Of a DNA stretch of 64,000 nucleotides, positions 25,708 to 34,269 are shown one piece after another. The notes under the pieces are model-generated. The model was not told where the DNA came from. It ran no database searches and worked only from the letters and a program-made list of their open reading frames with translations. The position numbers were made by a program, and so were the translations under genes. Each line of letters opens with the position of its first letter. Position 1 is the first letter of the stretch. The stretch is from Vannielia litorea (GTDB taxonomy: Bacteria > Pseudomonadota > Alphaproteobacteria > Rhodobacterales > Rhodobacteraceae): NCBI RefSeq assembly GCF_900142295.1, contig NZ_FSRL01000002.1, positions 372,001-436,000 on the forward strand. The letters are read 5' to 3'.

Positions 25708-26068
25708 GGGACCAGAGGCGCCACGTGTAGGCGCAGGCGTAGAGCGTGGCGACCGTGGTGGGCAGGGCGAGGGTGGCCAGCACCTCCGGCGTGCCGGCAA
25801 GGCTGTGGATGGTGAAGAGCAGGCCGAAGGACATGGCGCAGCAGACCAGCGGAGGCACCAGCAGGCCCGCCGGTCCGGGCAGGCGCGGCACCAGGGCCTC
25901 CTGCACCCGCTTGAGGCCATAGGTTATGACGGCAGTCATCGCGCCTTGCACCAATGCTGCCCAGAGCGAGGCAGGCATCGGGTGGGCGGCATTGGCAAAG
26001 AATGCCCAGCCGCCCATCAGCAGGGCGCCGCTCGCCGTGTGTGCAATCGACGAGTCCGCCAGTGCCAT
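25700..26068 (-). CDS. small polytopic membrane protein in the phospholipid module
   Basis: A 122-residue protein with about four hydrophobic segments (GALLMGGWAFFANAA, AALVQGAMTAVITYG, GLLVPPLVCCAMSFGLLFTIH, ATLALPTTVATLYACAY). The ATG overlaps the cdsA-like stop by one base (TGATG) and its end overlaps the next gene, so it is locked into the operon. I do not recognise a family; a scaffold or phosphatase partner in lipid synthesis would be a guess. Confidence 0.7.
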   Translation of the reverse strand: MALADSSIAHTASGALLMGGWAFFANAAHPMPASLWAALVQGAMTAVITYGLKRVQEALVPRLPGPAGLLVPPLVCCAMSFGLLFTIHSLAGTPEVLATLALPTTVATLYACAYTWRLWSRD

Positions 26069-27018
26069 CAGACCGCCGACCAGAAGTAACGGGTGAGATG
26101 AAAGAAGATCGGCGCGGCAAAGACCACCGAATCCATCCGGTCGATGAACCCGCCGTGCCCGGCGATCAGGTGGCCCCAGTCCTTCACCCCGCGGTCGCGC
26201 TTGATGGCCGACATCACCAGCCCGCCGAAGAAGCCCATGAGCGTGACCGCCAGCGCCATGCCGAGCGCCTGCCAGGGCGTGAAGGGGGTGATCCAGTAGA
26301 GTGCCGTTCCGATGAGCGAGGCCGAGGCGACGCCGCCCACCAGCCCTTCCCATGTCTTGGAAGGCGAGACGGTCGGCGCCACCTTGCTCCGCCCGATCAG
26401 CTTGCCCCAGGTGTATTGCAGCACATCCGACATTTGCACCACGATCACCAGCCAGGCGATCAGCAGCACCTCGCGGCCCTCGAATCCCTCGATTCGCAGC
26501 GTCAGCAGCGCCGGGACATGGCTGACGCAATAGACGCAGATCATCAGCGCCCATTGCGTTTCGGCAATGCGGATGAAGGCATCTCGCGTGTCGCCCGAGA
26601 GCACGGAGAACACCGGCAGCAGCAGGAAGGCATAGACCGGCACGAAGATGGAATAGAAGCCATACCACTCGTCCCAGACCAGCCAGAACTGCACCGGCAG
26701 CACCACGAAGAAGGCGGCGAAGAGCGCCCAATGGTCGCCGGCGCGCTTGGTTGTCAGGGTCAGAACCTCGCGCAGAGCGGCGAAGGAGATGAAGCCGAAG
26801 AGCACGATGACGCCGGTCTTGCCGGCGAGAAAGGCGAGGCCCAGCAGCGCGGCCATGCCCCACCAGGCGTCGATCCGGGCATTCAGGTTCTCGATCACCG
26901 GATTGTTGCGCTCGGGGCCGTAGGCCGCGCGCAGGGCACGGCCCACCAGCGTGGCCACCACCAGCACGCCGAGCGTGGCGAGCAGCAGCTTTATCAGGTC
27001 GGTGTGGGCGGCGCTCAT
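26068..27018 (-). CDS. phosphatidate cytidylyltransferase (CdsA/YnbB-type)
   Basis: A 316-residue integral membrane enzyme that makes CDP-diacylglycerol from CTP and phosphatidate. About eight hydrophobic segments; the family signature lies at the C-terminus: SAIKRDRGVKDWGHLIAGHGG and FIDRMDSVVF (near 268-300), and the central VQMSDVLQYTWGKLIGRSK, with SPSKTWEG near 220, carries the metal and CTP ligands. A Q-x-x-D-VLQY form is seen in the YnbB-like branch, distinct from the housekeeping CdsA of the uppS-cdsA-dxr cluster. ATG 27018 overlaps the acyltransferase stop by four bases. So this is probably a second CdsA with a dedicated pathway. Confidence 0.9.
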   Translation of the reverse strand: MSAAHTDLIKLLLATLGVLVVATLVGRALRAAYGPERNNPVIENLNARIDAWWGMAALLGLAFLAGKTGVIVLFGFISFAALREVLTLTTKRAGDHWALFAAFFVVLPVQFWLVWDEWYGFYSIFVPVYAFLLLPVFSVLSGDTRDAFIRIAETQWALMICVYCVSHVPALLTLRIEGFEGREVLLIAWLVIVVQMSDVLQYTWGKLIGRSKVAPTVSPSKTWEGLVGGVASASLIGTALYWITPFTPWQALGMALAVTLMGFFGGLVMSAIKRDRGVKDWGHLIAGHGGFIDRMDSVVFAAPIFFHLTRYFWSAV

Positions 27019-27710
27019 GCTCCCGCCTCCGGCGCGGTGCCTTCGGTCGGTTGCGGGCCGGATGTGGGCCTGAGGGCCAGCAGAGCCTGTGTGGCGCGGT
27101 CCAGAAAGGCCTCCCGGCTCTCTCCCTCTTTTACCCGCATCGGCGTGCCATAAGTCACGGTGCACAGAAGCGGCACCGGCACCAGCTTGCCCTTGGGCAG
27201 CACGCGGTTGAGGTTTTCGATCCAGACCGGGACCATCTCGATCTCCGATCGCTTGCTGGAGATGTTGAAGATCCCCGACTTCAGCGGCAGCAGCGGAACG
27301 TCGGGGTCCATGTTGCGCTTGCCCTCGGGAAAGATGATGAGGCTCGAGCCGCCGTCGATGGCTTCGAGGATCTTGTCCATCGGGTCCACGTCGCGCCCCT
27401 CTTCGCCGCGGTAGATCAGCACGGTGTTGAACACGTCACGCCCGATGAAGGCCCGGAGCGGTGACTTCAGCCAGTAGTCGGCCGCGGCCACGGCGCGGGT
27501 GCGGCGGCGCAGGCGCGAGGGCAGGGCTGTCCAGATCAGCACGAAATCCCCGTTGGAGGTGTGATTGGCAAAAAAGACCCGCTGCACCGGCACCGGCTCG
27601 CAGCCCTCCCAGATGCCGCGCACGGCGGTCACCAGCCATGCGAAGAACACGATGGCGTGGCCAAGGGTCTTGGCGGCAAAGGCGCGGGCGGCTCGGGCGA
27701 GGGTGCTCAT
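27015..27710 (-). CDS. 1-acylglycerol-3-phosphate acyltransferase-like protein (PlsC family)
   Basis: A 231-residue membrane-associated acyltransferase. The HX4D motif is NHTSNGD (near 49-55), and the FPEGKRN motif (near 125) is the usual FPEGTR variant. A hydrophobic N-terminal helix (about 15-33) anchors it. It should acylate lysophosphatidate, giving phosphatidate for the next gene product. ATG 27710 is the most N-terminal start that leaves the conserved domain complete; a longer frame to 27827 lacks a clear ribosome site. It begins the phospholipid module, 10 bases after the methyltransferase stop. Confidence 0.88.
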   Translation of the reverse strand: MSTLARAARAFAAKTLGHAIVFFAWLVTAVRGIWEGCEPVPVQRVFFANHTSNGDFVLIWTALPSRLRRRTRAVAAADYWLKSPLRAFIGRDVFNTVLIYRGEEGRDVDPMDKILEAIDGGSSLIIFPEGKRNMDPDVPLLPLKSGIFNISSKRSEIEMVPVWIENLNRVLPKGKLVPVPLLCTVTYGTPMRVKEGESREAFLDRATQALLALRPTSGPQPTEGTAPEAGA

Positions 27711-27720
27711 GGACCGGAGG

Positions 27721-28329
27721 TTAACCCTTTGTCCCGCCCTCGGGAATGGCCTGCGAGAGGAGGCAGATGAAGGCCGATGCGTCGCCCGAGAGGCCCTTGC
27801 CCTGCGAGTGCCGCCGGGCCGTGACACGGAAGCCCGCCTCGGCGAGCCGCGCCTCCAGTTCGGCCTCGCTGTAGTAGGTGTAGAACCGTCCCAGGGAGTC
27901 CGGCCCCTCCCCCTCGCCCAGCTTCATGCCGAGGTGCAGCCAGCCGCCCGGCGTGAGCGCGCGGAGGATGCGCCCGAGATGGTCGGTGAAAGCCCTGCGG
28001 GTGGCGTGGAGCAGAGAGAAATTGGCCCAGACCCCGTCATAGACAGCCTCTCCGGTGATCTCCGAGAACCGAGCCTGCCGGGCCTCGACGCCCTGCGCGC
28101 GCGCATGAGCGACCATGGCGGCGGAGCCATCCACCGCATCCACGGAAAAGCCCATCTCGATGAGGCCTTTGGCATAGAAACCGGGCCCGCAGCCGAGGTC
28201 GAGAACCTGGCCGCCCGGCGGGAGGCGCTCGGCGAAGGCGAGGAGGTCGGGCCATTCGGGCATCCGCGCGGTGCGATCGGCGTAGGCCTGCACCTCGCGG
28301 TCGTAGATGGCGAGCGTCTCGTCGCTCAT
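27721..28329 (-). CDS. class I SAM-dependent methyltransferase
   Basis: A 202-residue soluble enzyme with the SAM-binding motif VLDLGCGPGFYAKGL (near 42-56), the acidic strand-two end VDAVDGS (near 63) and motif NFSLLHATRRAF (near 103). Substrate unknown; it is of the generic methyltransferase-11/25 type seen for small-molecule or biotin-like pathways. ATG 28329 overlaps the LysE-type stop by four bases. It precedes the phospholipid module by 10 bases, so a lipid or polyamine substrate is possible but unsupported. Confidence 0.85.
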   Translation of the reverse strand: MSDETLAIYDREVQAYADRTARMPEWPDLLAFAERLPPGGQVLDLGCGPGFYAKGLIEMGFSVDAVDGSAAMVAHARAQGVEARQARFSEITGEAVYDGVWANFSLLHATRRAFTDHLGRILRALTPGGWLHLGMKLGEGEGPDSLGRFYTYYSEAELEARLAEAGFRVTARRHSQGKGLSGDASAFICLLSQAIPEGGTKG

Positions 28330-28931
28330 GCCCGTTCGAAGGCAAGCCGCAGGCCGAGGGCGGCGAAGCTGGCCGCGAAGGCGCGGCGCAGCCAGGCCAT
28401 CGCCCGCTCTGACGACAGCACCCGCGCCCGCATGGTGCCGGCAAGCAGGGCATAGAGCGCGAAGACGGTGAATGTCATCGCCACGAAGGCAAGGCCGAGC
28501 GAGACCAGTTGCGCGGTGCCATCGGCGCCGGGGGTAATGAATTGGGGCAGGAAGGCCACGAAGAAGATCGGGATCTTCGGGTTGAGGATGTTCAGCGTGA
28601 CCCCGCGCCAGACGATCCTGAGCGCCGCGCCGGGGGTTTCGGCGCGCACATCCAGCGTGCCCTTGCCGCGCAGCGTGCCCCAGGCCATCCAGAGCAGGTA
28701 GGCCACCCCGGCCCATTTGATCGCCTGGAAGAGCAGCGCGGAGGTGTGGAGCACGGCGGCGAGCCCGGCCATTGCCGCGGCGAGGTGAACCACGGTGGCC
28801 AGCGTGCAGCCGATCACAGCAAAGGCCCCGGCCCGCCAGCCGCCGCCCAGCGTCATCGAGAGTGTGTAGACCACGCCGATGCCCGGTGCGAGGCAGACGA
28901 GAAAGGTGGTGACGAGAAAGGCGAGGGTCAT
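28326..28931 (-). CDS. LysE/RhtB family exporter, second in window
   Basis: A 201-residue inner-membrane protein with six hydrophobic segments. Family marks: LAPGIGVVYTLSMTLGGGWRAG (near residues 14-35, the GPxxxxxxxxxxxGxxxG pattern), WAGVAYLLWMAWGTLRG near 73-89, and LNILNPKIPIFFVAFLPQF near 112-130. It overlaps the next methyltransferase gene by four bases and follows the secreted-protein gene by three bases. The exported compound is unknown. Confidence 0.88.
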   Translation of the reverse strand: MTLAFLVTTFLVCLAPGIGVVYTLSMTLGGGWRAGAFAVIGCTLATVVHLAAAMAGLAAVLHTSALLFQAIKWAGVAYLLWMAWGTLRGKGTLDVRAETPGAALRIVWRGVTLNILNPKIPIFFVAFLPQFITPGADGTAQLVSLGLAFVAMTFTVFALYALLAGTMRARVLSSERAMAWLRRAFAASFAALGLRLAFERA

Positions 28932-28934
28932 GGG

Positions 28935-29444
28935 TCAGTTTCCTTCTGACTTGCGATCTGCGGTGGCATTCACCTGGGCGCGGGCGGCATCGGGGATTTC
29001 GGCATCGAGAGCGGCCAGCAGGGCCTCCACCCGCGCGACATCTCCCTCGGCCGGAAGCGCGATGGCGTCGCAGGTCTGGCCGCCGTCGAGCACCACCTTG
29101 CCCCAGGCGAGCCCGCCGCCGATCGGAGGCTGCGGGTTCTTTCTGGCCGGCCGCTCGGCCAGGCCCGATGCCCGCGCGGACTGCTCGATTCGCAGCATGC
29201 CGCCGTCTTTCATGGGCGCCGTCATGCTCACGCAGCCTGAGTCGTCGTAGCCGCGGCAGGCGGTGAGCAGAACCATGCCCGATCTGCTGAACTCGGCCCG
29301 AAACTCCTCGCGGTAGGGAGGCGGCAGGGAGCCGTTGTCGTAGCCGTAGGTTGCAAAGGCATCGGGAAGGGGGCCATCAGGCTCGGCCTGCACGCAGGCG
29401 GCGGTGGCGCAGAGAAGGGCGATGGAGAGCAGGTGGCGGGTCAT
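28935..29444 (-). CDS. exported hypothetical protein, 169 residues
   Basis: Signal peptide MTRHLLSIALLCATAACVQA; the cysteine at position 17 sits in TAAC, a weak lipobox, so either a lipoprotein or a plain secreted protein is possible. The mature part contains a cysteine pair (ACRGYDDSGC, near 63-72) and a third cysteine in GQTCDAIALP (near 125), and looks like a small beta-rich domain. No family recognised. It lies 3 bases before the LysE-type gene and 136 bases after ispH on the same strand. Confidence 0.7.
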   Translation of the reverse strand: MTRHLLSIALLCATAACVQAEPDGPLPDAFATYGYDNGSLPPPYREEFRAEFSRSGMVLLTACRGYDDSGCVSMTAPMKDGGMLRIEQSARASGLAERPARKNPQPPIGGGLAWGKVVLDGGQTCDAIALPAEGDVARVEALLAALDAEIPDAARAQVNATADRKSEGN

Positions 29445-29580
29445 GGCGGGCAGACTGGCCGATCCGGAGCCGACTGTCACATGACATCTGGCCTGCCGGC
29501 CGGACGGAGCACCCTCGCGCGCCGGCGCAAAGCCTCTTTCTTCACTTCGTTTTGGTGATCCGCGAGTGCTGGCCAGACAG

Positions 29581-30531
29581 TCAGGCCGGCTCGCGCAGCA
29601 CGCGGGGCACCTTGAACTCGACCCGCTCCTGCGCGGTTTCGACCAGCTCCACGGTAACTTCGTAGCGGGCGCGGAAGGCGTCAATGACCTCCTCGATCAG
29701 CACCTCGGGCGCCGAGGCCCCGGCGGTCACGCCGACAACACCGATCTCGCCAAGGGCGCGCCAGTCGATATCGCCCGCCCTTTGCACCAGCTGGGCATAG
29801 GCACAGCCCGCGCGGGAGGCGACCTCGACCAGCCGCCGGGAGTTCGACGAGTTGGGCGCGCCCACCACCAGCAGCGCATCGACGCGGGGCGCGATGACCT
29901 TCACCGCCTCCTGGCGATTGGTGGTGGCGTAGCAGATGTCTTCCTTGTGGGGGCCGACGATGGCGGGGAAGCGGGCCTGGAGCGCGGCCACGATCTCGGC
30001 GGTGTCATCGACCGAAAGGGTCGTCTGGGTCACGAAGGCGAGCCTCGCGGGGTCGCGCACGACGAGACTCGCTACATCATCCACCGTCTCTACCAGCAGC
30101 ACCTCGCCGGGCGGAAGCTGCCCCATGGTGCCGATGGTCTCAGGGTGGCCGGCATGGCCGATCATCACCATCTGGAGCCCGTTCTCGGCATGGCGCTCGG
30201 CTTCGATGTGGACCTTGCTGACCAGCGGGCAGGTCGCATCGACAAAGACCATCTCGCGCCGGGCGGCCTCGGCGGGCACCGCCTTGGGCACCCCGTGCGC
30301 CGAAAAGATCACCGGACGGTCGTCCGGGCAGTCCTCCAGCTCCTCGACGAAGACCGCGCCCTTTGCGCGCAGCCCGTCGACCACGAACCTGTTGTGCACG
30401 ATCTCGTGGCGCACGTAGACCGGCGCGCCCCACTTCTCGAGCGCCATCTCGACGATCTTGATTGCCCGGTCGACACCGGCGCAGAAGCCGCGCGGGGCAG
30501 CGAGGAGGAGAGTGAGTGGAGGCTTGCTCAT
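29581..30531 (-). CDS. ispH: 4-hydroxy-3-methylbut-2-enyl diphosphate reductase
   Basis: A 316-residue 4Fe-4S enzyme for the last step of the MEP isoprenoid pathway, giving IPP and DMAPP. The three cluster cysteines are visible: C17 in [10 protein letters not shown], one in [11 protein letters not shown] (near 100) and one in [10 protein letters not shown] (near 200). [15 protein letters not shown] [11 protein letters not shown] near 44 and [11 protein letters not shown] near 225 are further hallmarks; E of TQTT region near 170. The cytochrome gene diverges from it. No other MEP gene is in the window. Confidence 0.97.
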   Translation of the reverse strand: MSKPPLTLLLAAPRGFCAGVDRAIKIVEMALEKWGAPVYVRHEIVHNRFVVDGLRAKGAVFVEELEDCPDDRPVIFSAHGVPKAVPAEAARREMVFVDATCPLVSKVHIEAERHAENGLQMVMIGHAGHPETIGTMGQLPPGEVLLVETVDDVASLVVRDPARLAFVTQTTLSVDDTAEIVAALQARFPAIVGPHKEDICYATTNRQEAVKVIAPRVDALLVVGAPNSSNSRRLVEVASRAGCAYAQLVQRAGDIDWRALGEIGVVGVTAGASAPEVLIEEVIDAFRARYEVTVELVETAQERVEFKVPRVLREPA

Positions 30532-30665
30532 GGAGCAGAGTTAGGATGTCGGGCGGGCAACGTAAAGCCGTGCACGTTGCCGCAGGCGTGATCGGGAGGG
30601 GGGCTTGCCTTCCCCCCGCTGGAACCTGCTAGACCCGTGCGACCCTGCGAGGAGACGCCGAAGAG

Positions 30666-31139
30666 ATGAAGACCAGATGGTTCGCCCTAACCGCATGTGC
30701 CGGGGCCGCTGCCCTGTGGTTTGCCTGGCCCGGACAGGCCGAGAAGGCCGGGAGCCTGCTGCCCTACCAGGATGCCGAGGCCCTCGCGCTGGGCGAGGCG
30801 CTCTATGGCGAGCACTGTGCCGCCTGCCACGGTGCCGACCTGGAAGGGCAGGTGAGCAACTGGCGCGACCGTGATGCCGAGGGCATGATTCCCGCCCCTC
30901 CGCATGACGAGACAGGCCACACCTGGCATCACCCCGATGCGATGCTCTTCGCCATCACCAAGCTCGGCACCGAGGCGGTGGTCGGGCAGGGCTACCGGAG
31001 CAACATGGGTGGGTTCGAAGGGATCCTGACGGACGAGGAAATCCTGGCAACCCTGGCCTGGATCAAGAGCACCTGGCCGCAGGAGGTTGTCGAGGCGCAT
31101 GACGAGATCAATGCGCGCTACGAGGCGACACGAAACTGA
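30666..31139 (+). CDS. exported monohaem cytochrome c
   Basis: A 157-residue class I cytochrome c. Signal peptide or N-terminal anchor MKTRWFALTACAGAAALWFAWPGQA (residues 1-25), then GEALYGEHCAACHGADLEGQ with the haem motif CAACH near 50-54, a long insert rich in His and Pro (APPHDETGHTWHHPDAM), and the distal Met most likely in SNMGGFEGIL near 118. LTDEEILATLAWIKSTW is the usual C-terminal helix. No oxidase gene is nearby, so its partner is unknown. GAGGAG lies about 10 bases upstream. Confidence 0.92.
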   Translation: MKTRWFALTACAGAAALWFAWPGQAEKAGSLLPYQDAEALALGEALYGEHCAACHGADLEGQVSNWRDRDAEGMIPAPPHDETGHTWHHPDAMLFAITKLGTEAVVGQGYRSNMGGFEGILTDEEILATLAWIKSTWPQEVVEAHDEINARYEATRN

Positions 31140-31164
31140 TGGAAGCGGCAAGGCCCCGGAGAGA

Positions 31165-31764
31165 TCAGCCGTCGGCCCAGACGAGCTTGCACGCGATGTC
31201 GGGGCCCAGGGCCGGGGTGCCGTCGGACTGAGCCTTGCGACATTCGGCCAGTGCCTTGATCTCGGCATCCGCGGCCGAGACGTAGCCCCAGGCCCTGCCC
31301 CAGTGGCCCCTTGCATCCACCGCAAAGGCCCGGTGTCCGCCATGGCCGCGTTGGAGGCCGATCAGGGCTTGGGCCTGCGGGCCGGACAGGGTGGGAGCTG
31401 CGGCGGGAAGCGGCGCGACGGGAAGGATCTCGGCGACGATGCGGCAGTCCTCTGCCCAAAGGGCGCAATGGGCCAGCGCGTCGGCCCGCGTCACCTTGCG
31501 GTCGGCGTAGCCCGAGACGGCGCCGAAAGCGCCCCCCGAGCCAACCGCGAAGGCACCATGCCATTGCGGGCCGGTGCCGAACTCGGTGTAGGCCTTGTGC
31601 ATGCTCCACGCCTGCGGGTAAGCCGCCGCGAGCGCTTCGGGAGACGGCCCGACCAGCTCACCGGCCGGCACGGCCACCTCGCCGCGCACCAGGCCGCTCA
31701 CCGCTGAAAAGCTCAGGGCGGCGATCGCGGCCACGGCGGCGAAGAGGCTGATCTGCTTGGTCAT
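31165..31764 (-). CDS. exported protein with two GxxxG-cysteine repeats (DUF4189-like)
   Basis: A 199-residue secreted protein; residues 1-20 form the signal peptide (VAAIAALSFSAVSG). Two similar units follow: one with WHGAFAVGSGGAFGAVSGY... ADALAHCALWAEDCRIVAE (about 67-113) and one with HRAFAVDARGHWGRAWGYVSAADAEIKALAECRKA...IACKLVWA (about 144-197). Each has small residues around an aromatic followed by two cysteines about ten residues apart, which recalls the DUF4189 repeat. Function unknown. Convergent with the cytochrome gene and divergent from the META-domain gene. Confidence 0.65.
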   Translation of the reverse strand: MTKQISLFAAVAAIAALSFSAVSGLVRGEVAVPAGELVGPSPEALAAAYPQAWSMHKAYTEFGTGPQWHGAFAVGSGGAFGAVSGYADRKVTRADALAHCALWAEDCRIVAEILPVAPLPAAAPTLSGPQAQALIGLQRGHGGHRAFAVDARGHWGRAWGYVSAADAEIKALAECRKAQSDGTPALGPDIACKLVWADG

Positions 31765-31840
31765 GGCGCGATGCTGCCGTCCGAGCATGGCGGGAACGTG
31801 GCAGCTTGGCGGCGGAGGTCGGGCAGCCTATGTGTACGGC

Positions 31841-32233
31841 ATGAAACCCGTTGCGCTCTCCGCTCTCCTCGCCCTGACCCCGCTTGCCGCAGCTTGCGAG
31901 GATGAAACCCTCACCGGCTACGCTCCGGGCGTCTATCAGCTGGAGGAGATCGACGGAGAGCGGTTTGAATGGGGTGCCACGCTGGACCTGACCGAGCCGG
32001 GCCGGATCTCGGGGCAGGCGCCCTGCAACGGCTATTCGGCGGATCAGGCCGCGCCCTACCCCTGGTTCAAGCCCGGCCCGATCGTCTCGACCCGCCGGGC
32101 CTGCCTGCATCTGAATGGCGAGGCGGCCTTTTTCAAGGCCCTGGGCGAGGTGACCCTTGCCGAGGCTTCGGGGCCGGTGCTGATCCTCTCCAACGAGGCT
32201 GGCCGCGAGATGGTGTTCCGCCGCGCGGAGTAG
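31841..32233 (+). CDS. META/HslJ-domain envelope protein
   Basis: A 130-residue exported protein with N-terminal signal MKPVALSALLALTPLAAAC; the cysteine at 19 may be a lipid-attachment site (LAAAC, imperfect lipobox). The mature part is one META domain: GYAPGVYQLEEIDGERF, then LTEPGRISGQAPCNGYSAD (near 50-68, the G-x-x-x-G-x-APCN-Y signature) and a terminal ALGEVTLAEASGPVLILSN. HslJ-type proteins are linked to envelope stress and novobiocin resistance in E. coli; exact role unknown. Convergent with recO (18-base gap). Confidence 0.85.
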   Translation: MKPVALSALLALTPLAAACEDETLTGYAPGVYQLEEIDGERFEWGATLDLTEPGRISGQAPCNGYSADQAAPYPWFKPGPIVSTRRACLHLNGEAAFFKALGEVTLAEASGPVLILSNEAGREMVFRRAE

Positions 32234-32251
32234 GGCCCGTTCGCGCCGGCG

Positions 32252-32977
32252 TCAGACCTTGCCCAGCACCCGGACCAGCCGTGCCCGCGCGCCGGGAAGG
32301 GGCTTTTCGCCAAGCGAGGCCCTGAGCTGGTGCTCCAGGAAATAACCGGTGGTTTCAAACCCCTGCATCAGCTCGCCCGCGCTCTCGGGCGGTTCGCCCA
32401 TCAGGCAGGGGGGCAGGGGCAGGAGGCGCGAGGCCCATTCGCCCGCGCCGGCGGCACTGACGGCCCGCCCCGTGCGGGGCGAGACGTAGACCAGCCCGTC
32501 GGTCGCCCCCGTGGCGGCGCAGCAGGTGAGGTCGAGGCCGAAGCCCATCTCGTCGAGCAGCGCCAGCTCCCAGCGGAGATAGGCGAGCGGCCAGTGCGGC
32601 GAGGCCTCCTCGATGAGGTCGAGCACGGTGAGGCTGCGAGCGTAGAGGCCCGGGTAGGAGGCGCGCTCGGGCAGGACGAAAGAGAGCAGTGCGGTGACTG
32701 CACCAAGCCCCGCCAGCGCCCGCCGGTCGCCCAGAACGCCCGCGGCCCTGGCGCGGATGGGCTCGACGGTGAAGGCGCCGAGGTGATCTTCGAGCCGGGC
32801 ACGCCAGCTGAGGTCGAGCTGCGCGCCGGGTTGCAGAATGGGCGCCATGCGCCGCCCGGTGCCGCCGCGCACAACGCCGGCATGGCGGCCGTGGCCTTGG
32901 GTGAACACCTCGATGATGGCGGCGTTCTCGCCGTGGGGCCGGACGGTGAGCAGCACGCCCTCCTCGCGCCACTCCAT
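32252..32977 (-). CDS. recO: DNA repair protein RecO
   Basis: A 241-residue recombination mediator that helps load RecA at gaps through the RecFOR pathway. N-terminal OB-fold domain: [39 protein letters not shown] (first 40 residues), typical of RecO. The zinc region is partly kept: LTCCAATG (near 155) has two cysteines, while the usual C-x3-C near the end is absent. It ends the leftward core operon and overlaps the DUF1491 gene by one base. Confidence 0.95.
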   Translation of the reverse strand: MEWREEGVLLTVRPHGENAAIIEVFTQGHGRHAGVVRGGTGRRMAPILQPGAQLDLSWRARLEDHLGAFTVEPIRARAAGVLGDRRALAGLGAVTALLSFVLPERASYPGLYARSLTVLDLIEEASPHWPLAYLRWELALLDEMGFGLDLTCCAATGATDGLVYVSPRTGRAVSAAGAGEWASRLLPLPPCLMGEPPESAGELMQGFETTGYFLEHQLRASLGEKPLPGARARLVRVLGKV

Positions 32978-33303
32978 CAGTCGAGCCCTTCCTCGTCGAG
33001 CAGGTGCCGCCCGGTGCGGTCTTCGACCTCGATCACCCAGATATCGGGGTCGAAGCGGCGCTGGTCGCGCAGGGTGGCATCGACCTCGGCCTCCGGCCCC
33101 TCGGCCAGCACGTCCCAGGGCCGCGAGCCGTCCATCGCCATGATGCGCTGGAAGGCACGGGCGGTGCCGTCGAGAGGGCTCTGCTTTACAAGGATATTCC
33201 CAGCCGTCTCGTCACCCCTGGCGACGACGTAGGCGGGGATGTCGGCCAGCCGCAGCCGGGTGAGGTAGGCCTGCACCCAGAACGCGCTGGTCAGGCGGGT
33301 CAA
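32977..33303 (-). CDS. DUF1491 family protein
   Basis: A 108-residue protein typical of alphaproteobacteria, lying between era and rec[32 protein letters not shown] is the family start, and [37 protein letters not shown] (near 57-95) its signature block. No catalytic pattern is visible and the function is unknown. Its start overlaps the era stop by four bases and its stop overlaps recO by one, so it is an integral part of the operon. Confidence 0.9.
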   Translation of the reverse strand: MTRLTSAFWVQAYLTRLRLADIPAYVVARGDETAGNILVKQSPLDGTARAFQRIMAMDGSRPWDVLAEGPEAEVDATLRDQRRFDPDIWVIEVEDRTGRHLLDEEGLD

Positions 33304-34211
33304 GCGTTGCCGTCCTTGAAATCAAGGCCCATCTCGTCGTAGCGCTCGCTCTCTTCGAGCCAGTTGGGCCGCACCTTCACTTGCAGGAAGAGGTGCACCT
33401 TGTGGCCGAGGAACTCTTCCAGCTCCTCGCGGGCCGCCTTGCCGATGGCCTTGATCGTCTCGCCGCGGTTGCCCAGCACGATGCCCTTGTGGCCGTCGCG
33501 CATGACATAGACGATCTGGTCGATCTTGGCCGAGCCGTCCTTGCGGTTTTCCCAGGCCTCGGTCTCGACGGTGAGCTGGTAGGGCAGCTCCTGGTGCAGC
33601 CTCAGCGTGAGCTTTTCGCGGGTCATCTCGGCGGCGATCATGCGCAGCGGCAGGTCGGCGATCTGGTCTTCGGGGTAGAGCCACGGACCTTCTGGAAGCT
33701 CGCCCGCAAGCCACTTGCGCAGGTCATCGACGCCATAGCCCTTCTCGGCGGAGATCATGAACGTCTCCGCAAAATCATGGGCTTCGTTGAGCCTGGCGGT
33801 CAGCTGGAGCAGCACCTCGGACTTGACTCGGTCGATCTTGTTGATCGCCAATGCCACCTTCTGGCCCTCGGTGCTGCGCTCCTTCAGGGCGTCGAGGATG
33901 GCCTGCACGCCCTCGGTCAGCCCGCGATGGGCCTCGACCAGCAGAACCACGACATCGGCATCGGCCGCGCCGCCCCAGGCCGCCGCCACCATCGCCCGGT
34001 CGAGCCGCCGCCGGGGCCGGAAGAGGCCCGGCGTGTCGACGAAGACGATCTGGCTCTCGCCCTCGATCGCCACGCCGCGGATGCGGGCGCGGGTGGTCTG
34101 GACCTTGTGGGTGACGATGCTCACCTTGGCGCCGACCATGCGGTTGGTCAGCGTCGACTTGCCCGCGTTGGGCTCACCGATCAGGGCGACGAAACCGGCG
34201 CGTGTGGTCAT
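33300..34211 (-). CDS. era: GTPase Era
   Basis: A 303-residue essential GTPase that binds 16S rRNA and helps assemble the 30S subunit. G domain: G1 GEPNAGKST (near 12-20), switch region TTRARIRGVAIEG, G3 DTPGL (near 60), G4 NKID (near 125), G5 SAEKGYG (near 155). C-terminal KH domain: GNRGETIKAIGKAAREELEEFLG (near 245-268). It lies 58 bases after the EEP gene, which separates it from rnc, and overlaps DUF1491 by four bases. Confidence 0.97.
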   Translation of the reverse strand: MTTRAGFVALIGEPNAGKSTLTNRMVGAKVSIVTHKVQTTRARIRGVAIEGESQIVFVDTPGLFRPRRRLDRAMVAAAWGGAADADVVVLLVEAHRGLTEGVQAILDALKERSTEGQKVALAINKIDRVKSEVLLQLTARLNEAHDFAETFMISAEKGYGVDDLRKWLAGELPEGPWLYPEDQIADLPLRMIAAEMTREKLTLRLHQELPYQLTVETEAWENRKDGSAKIDQIVYVMRDGHKGIVLGNRGETIKAIGKAAREELEEFLGHKVHLFLQVKVRPNWLEESERYDEMGLDFKDGNA

Positions 34212-34269
34212 GGGGCGTGGCCTTTCATGGCGGCGAGTCTAGCCCGCCTCGGAAGGCGCTTCCATAGGG

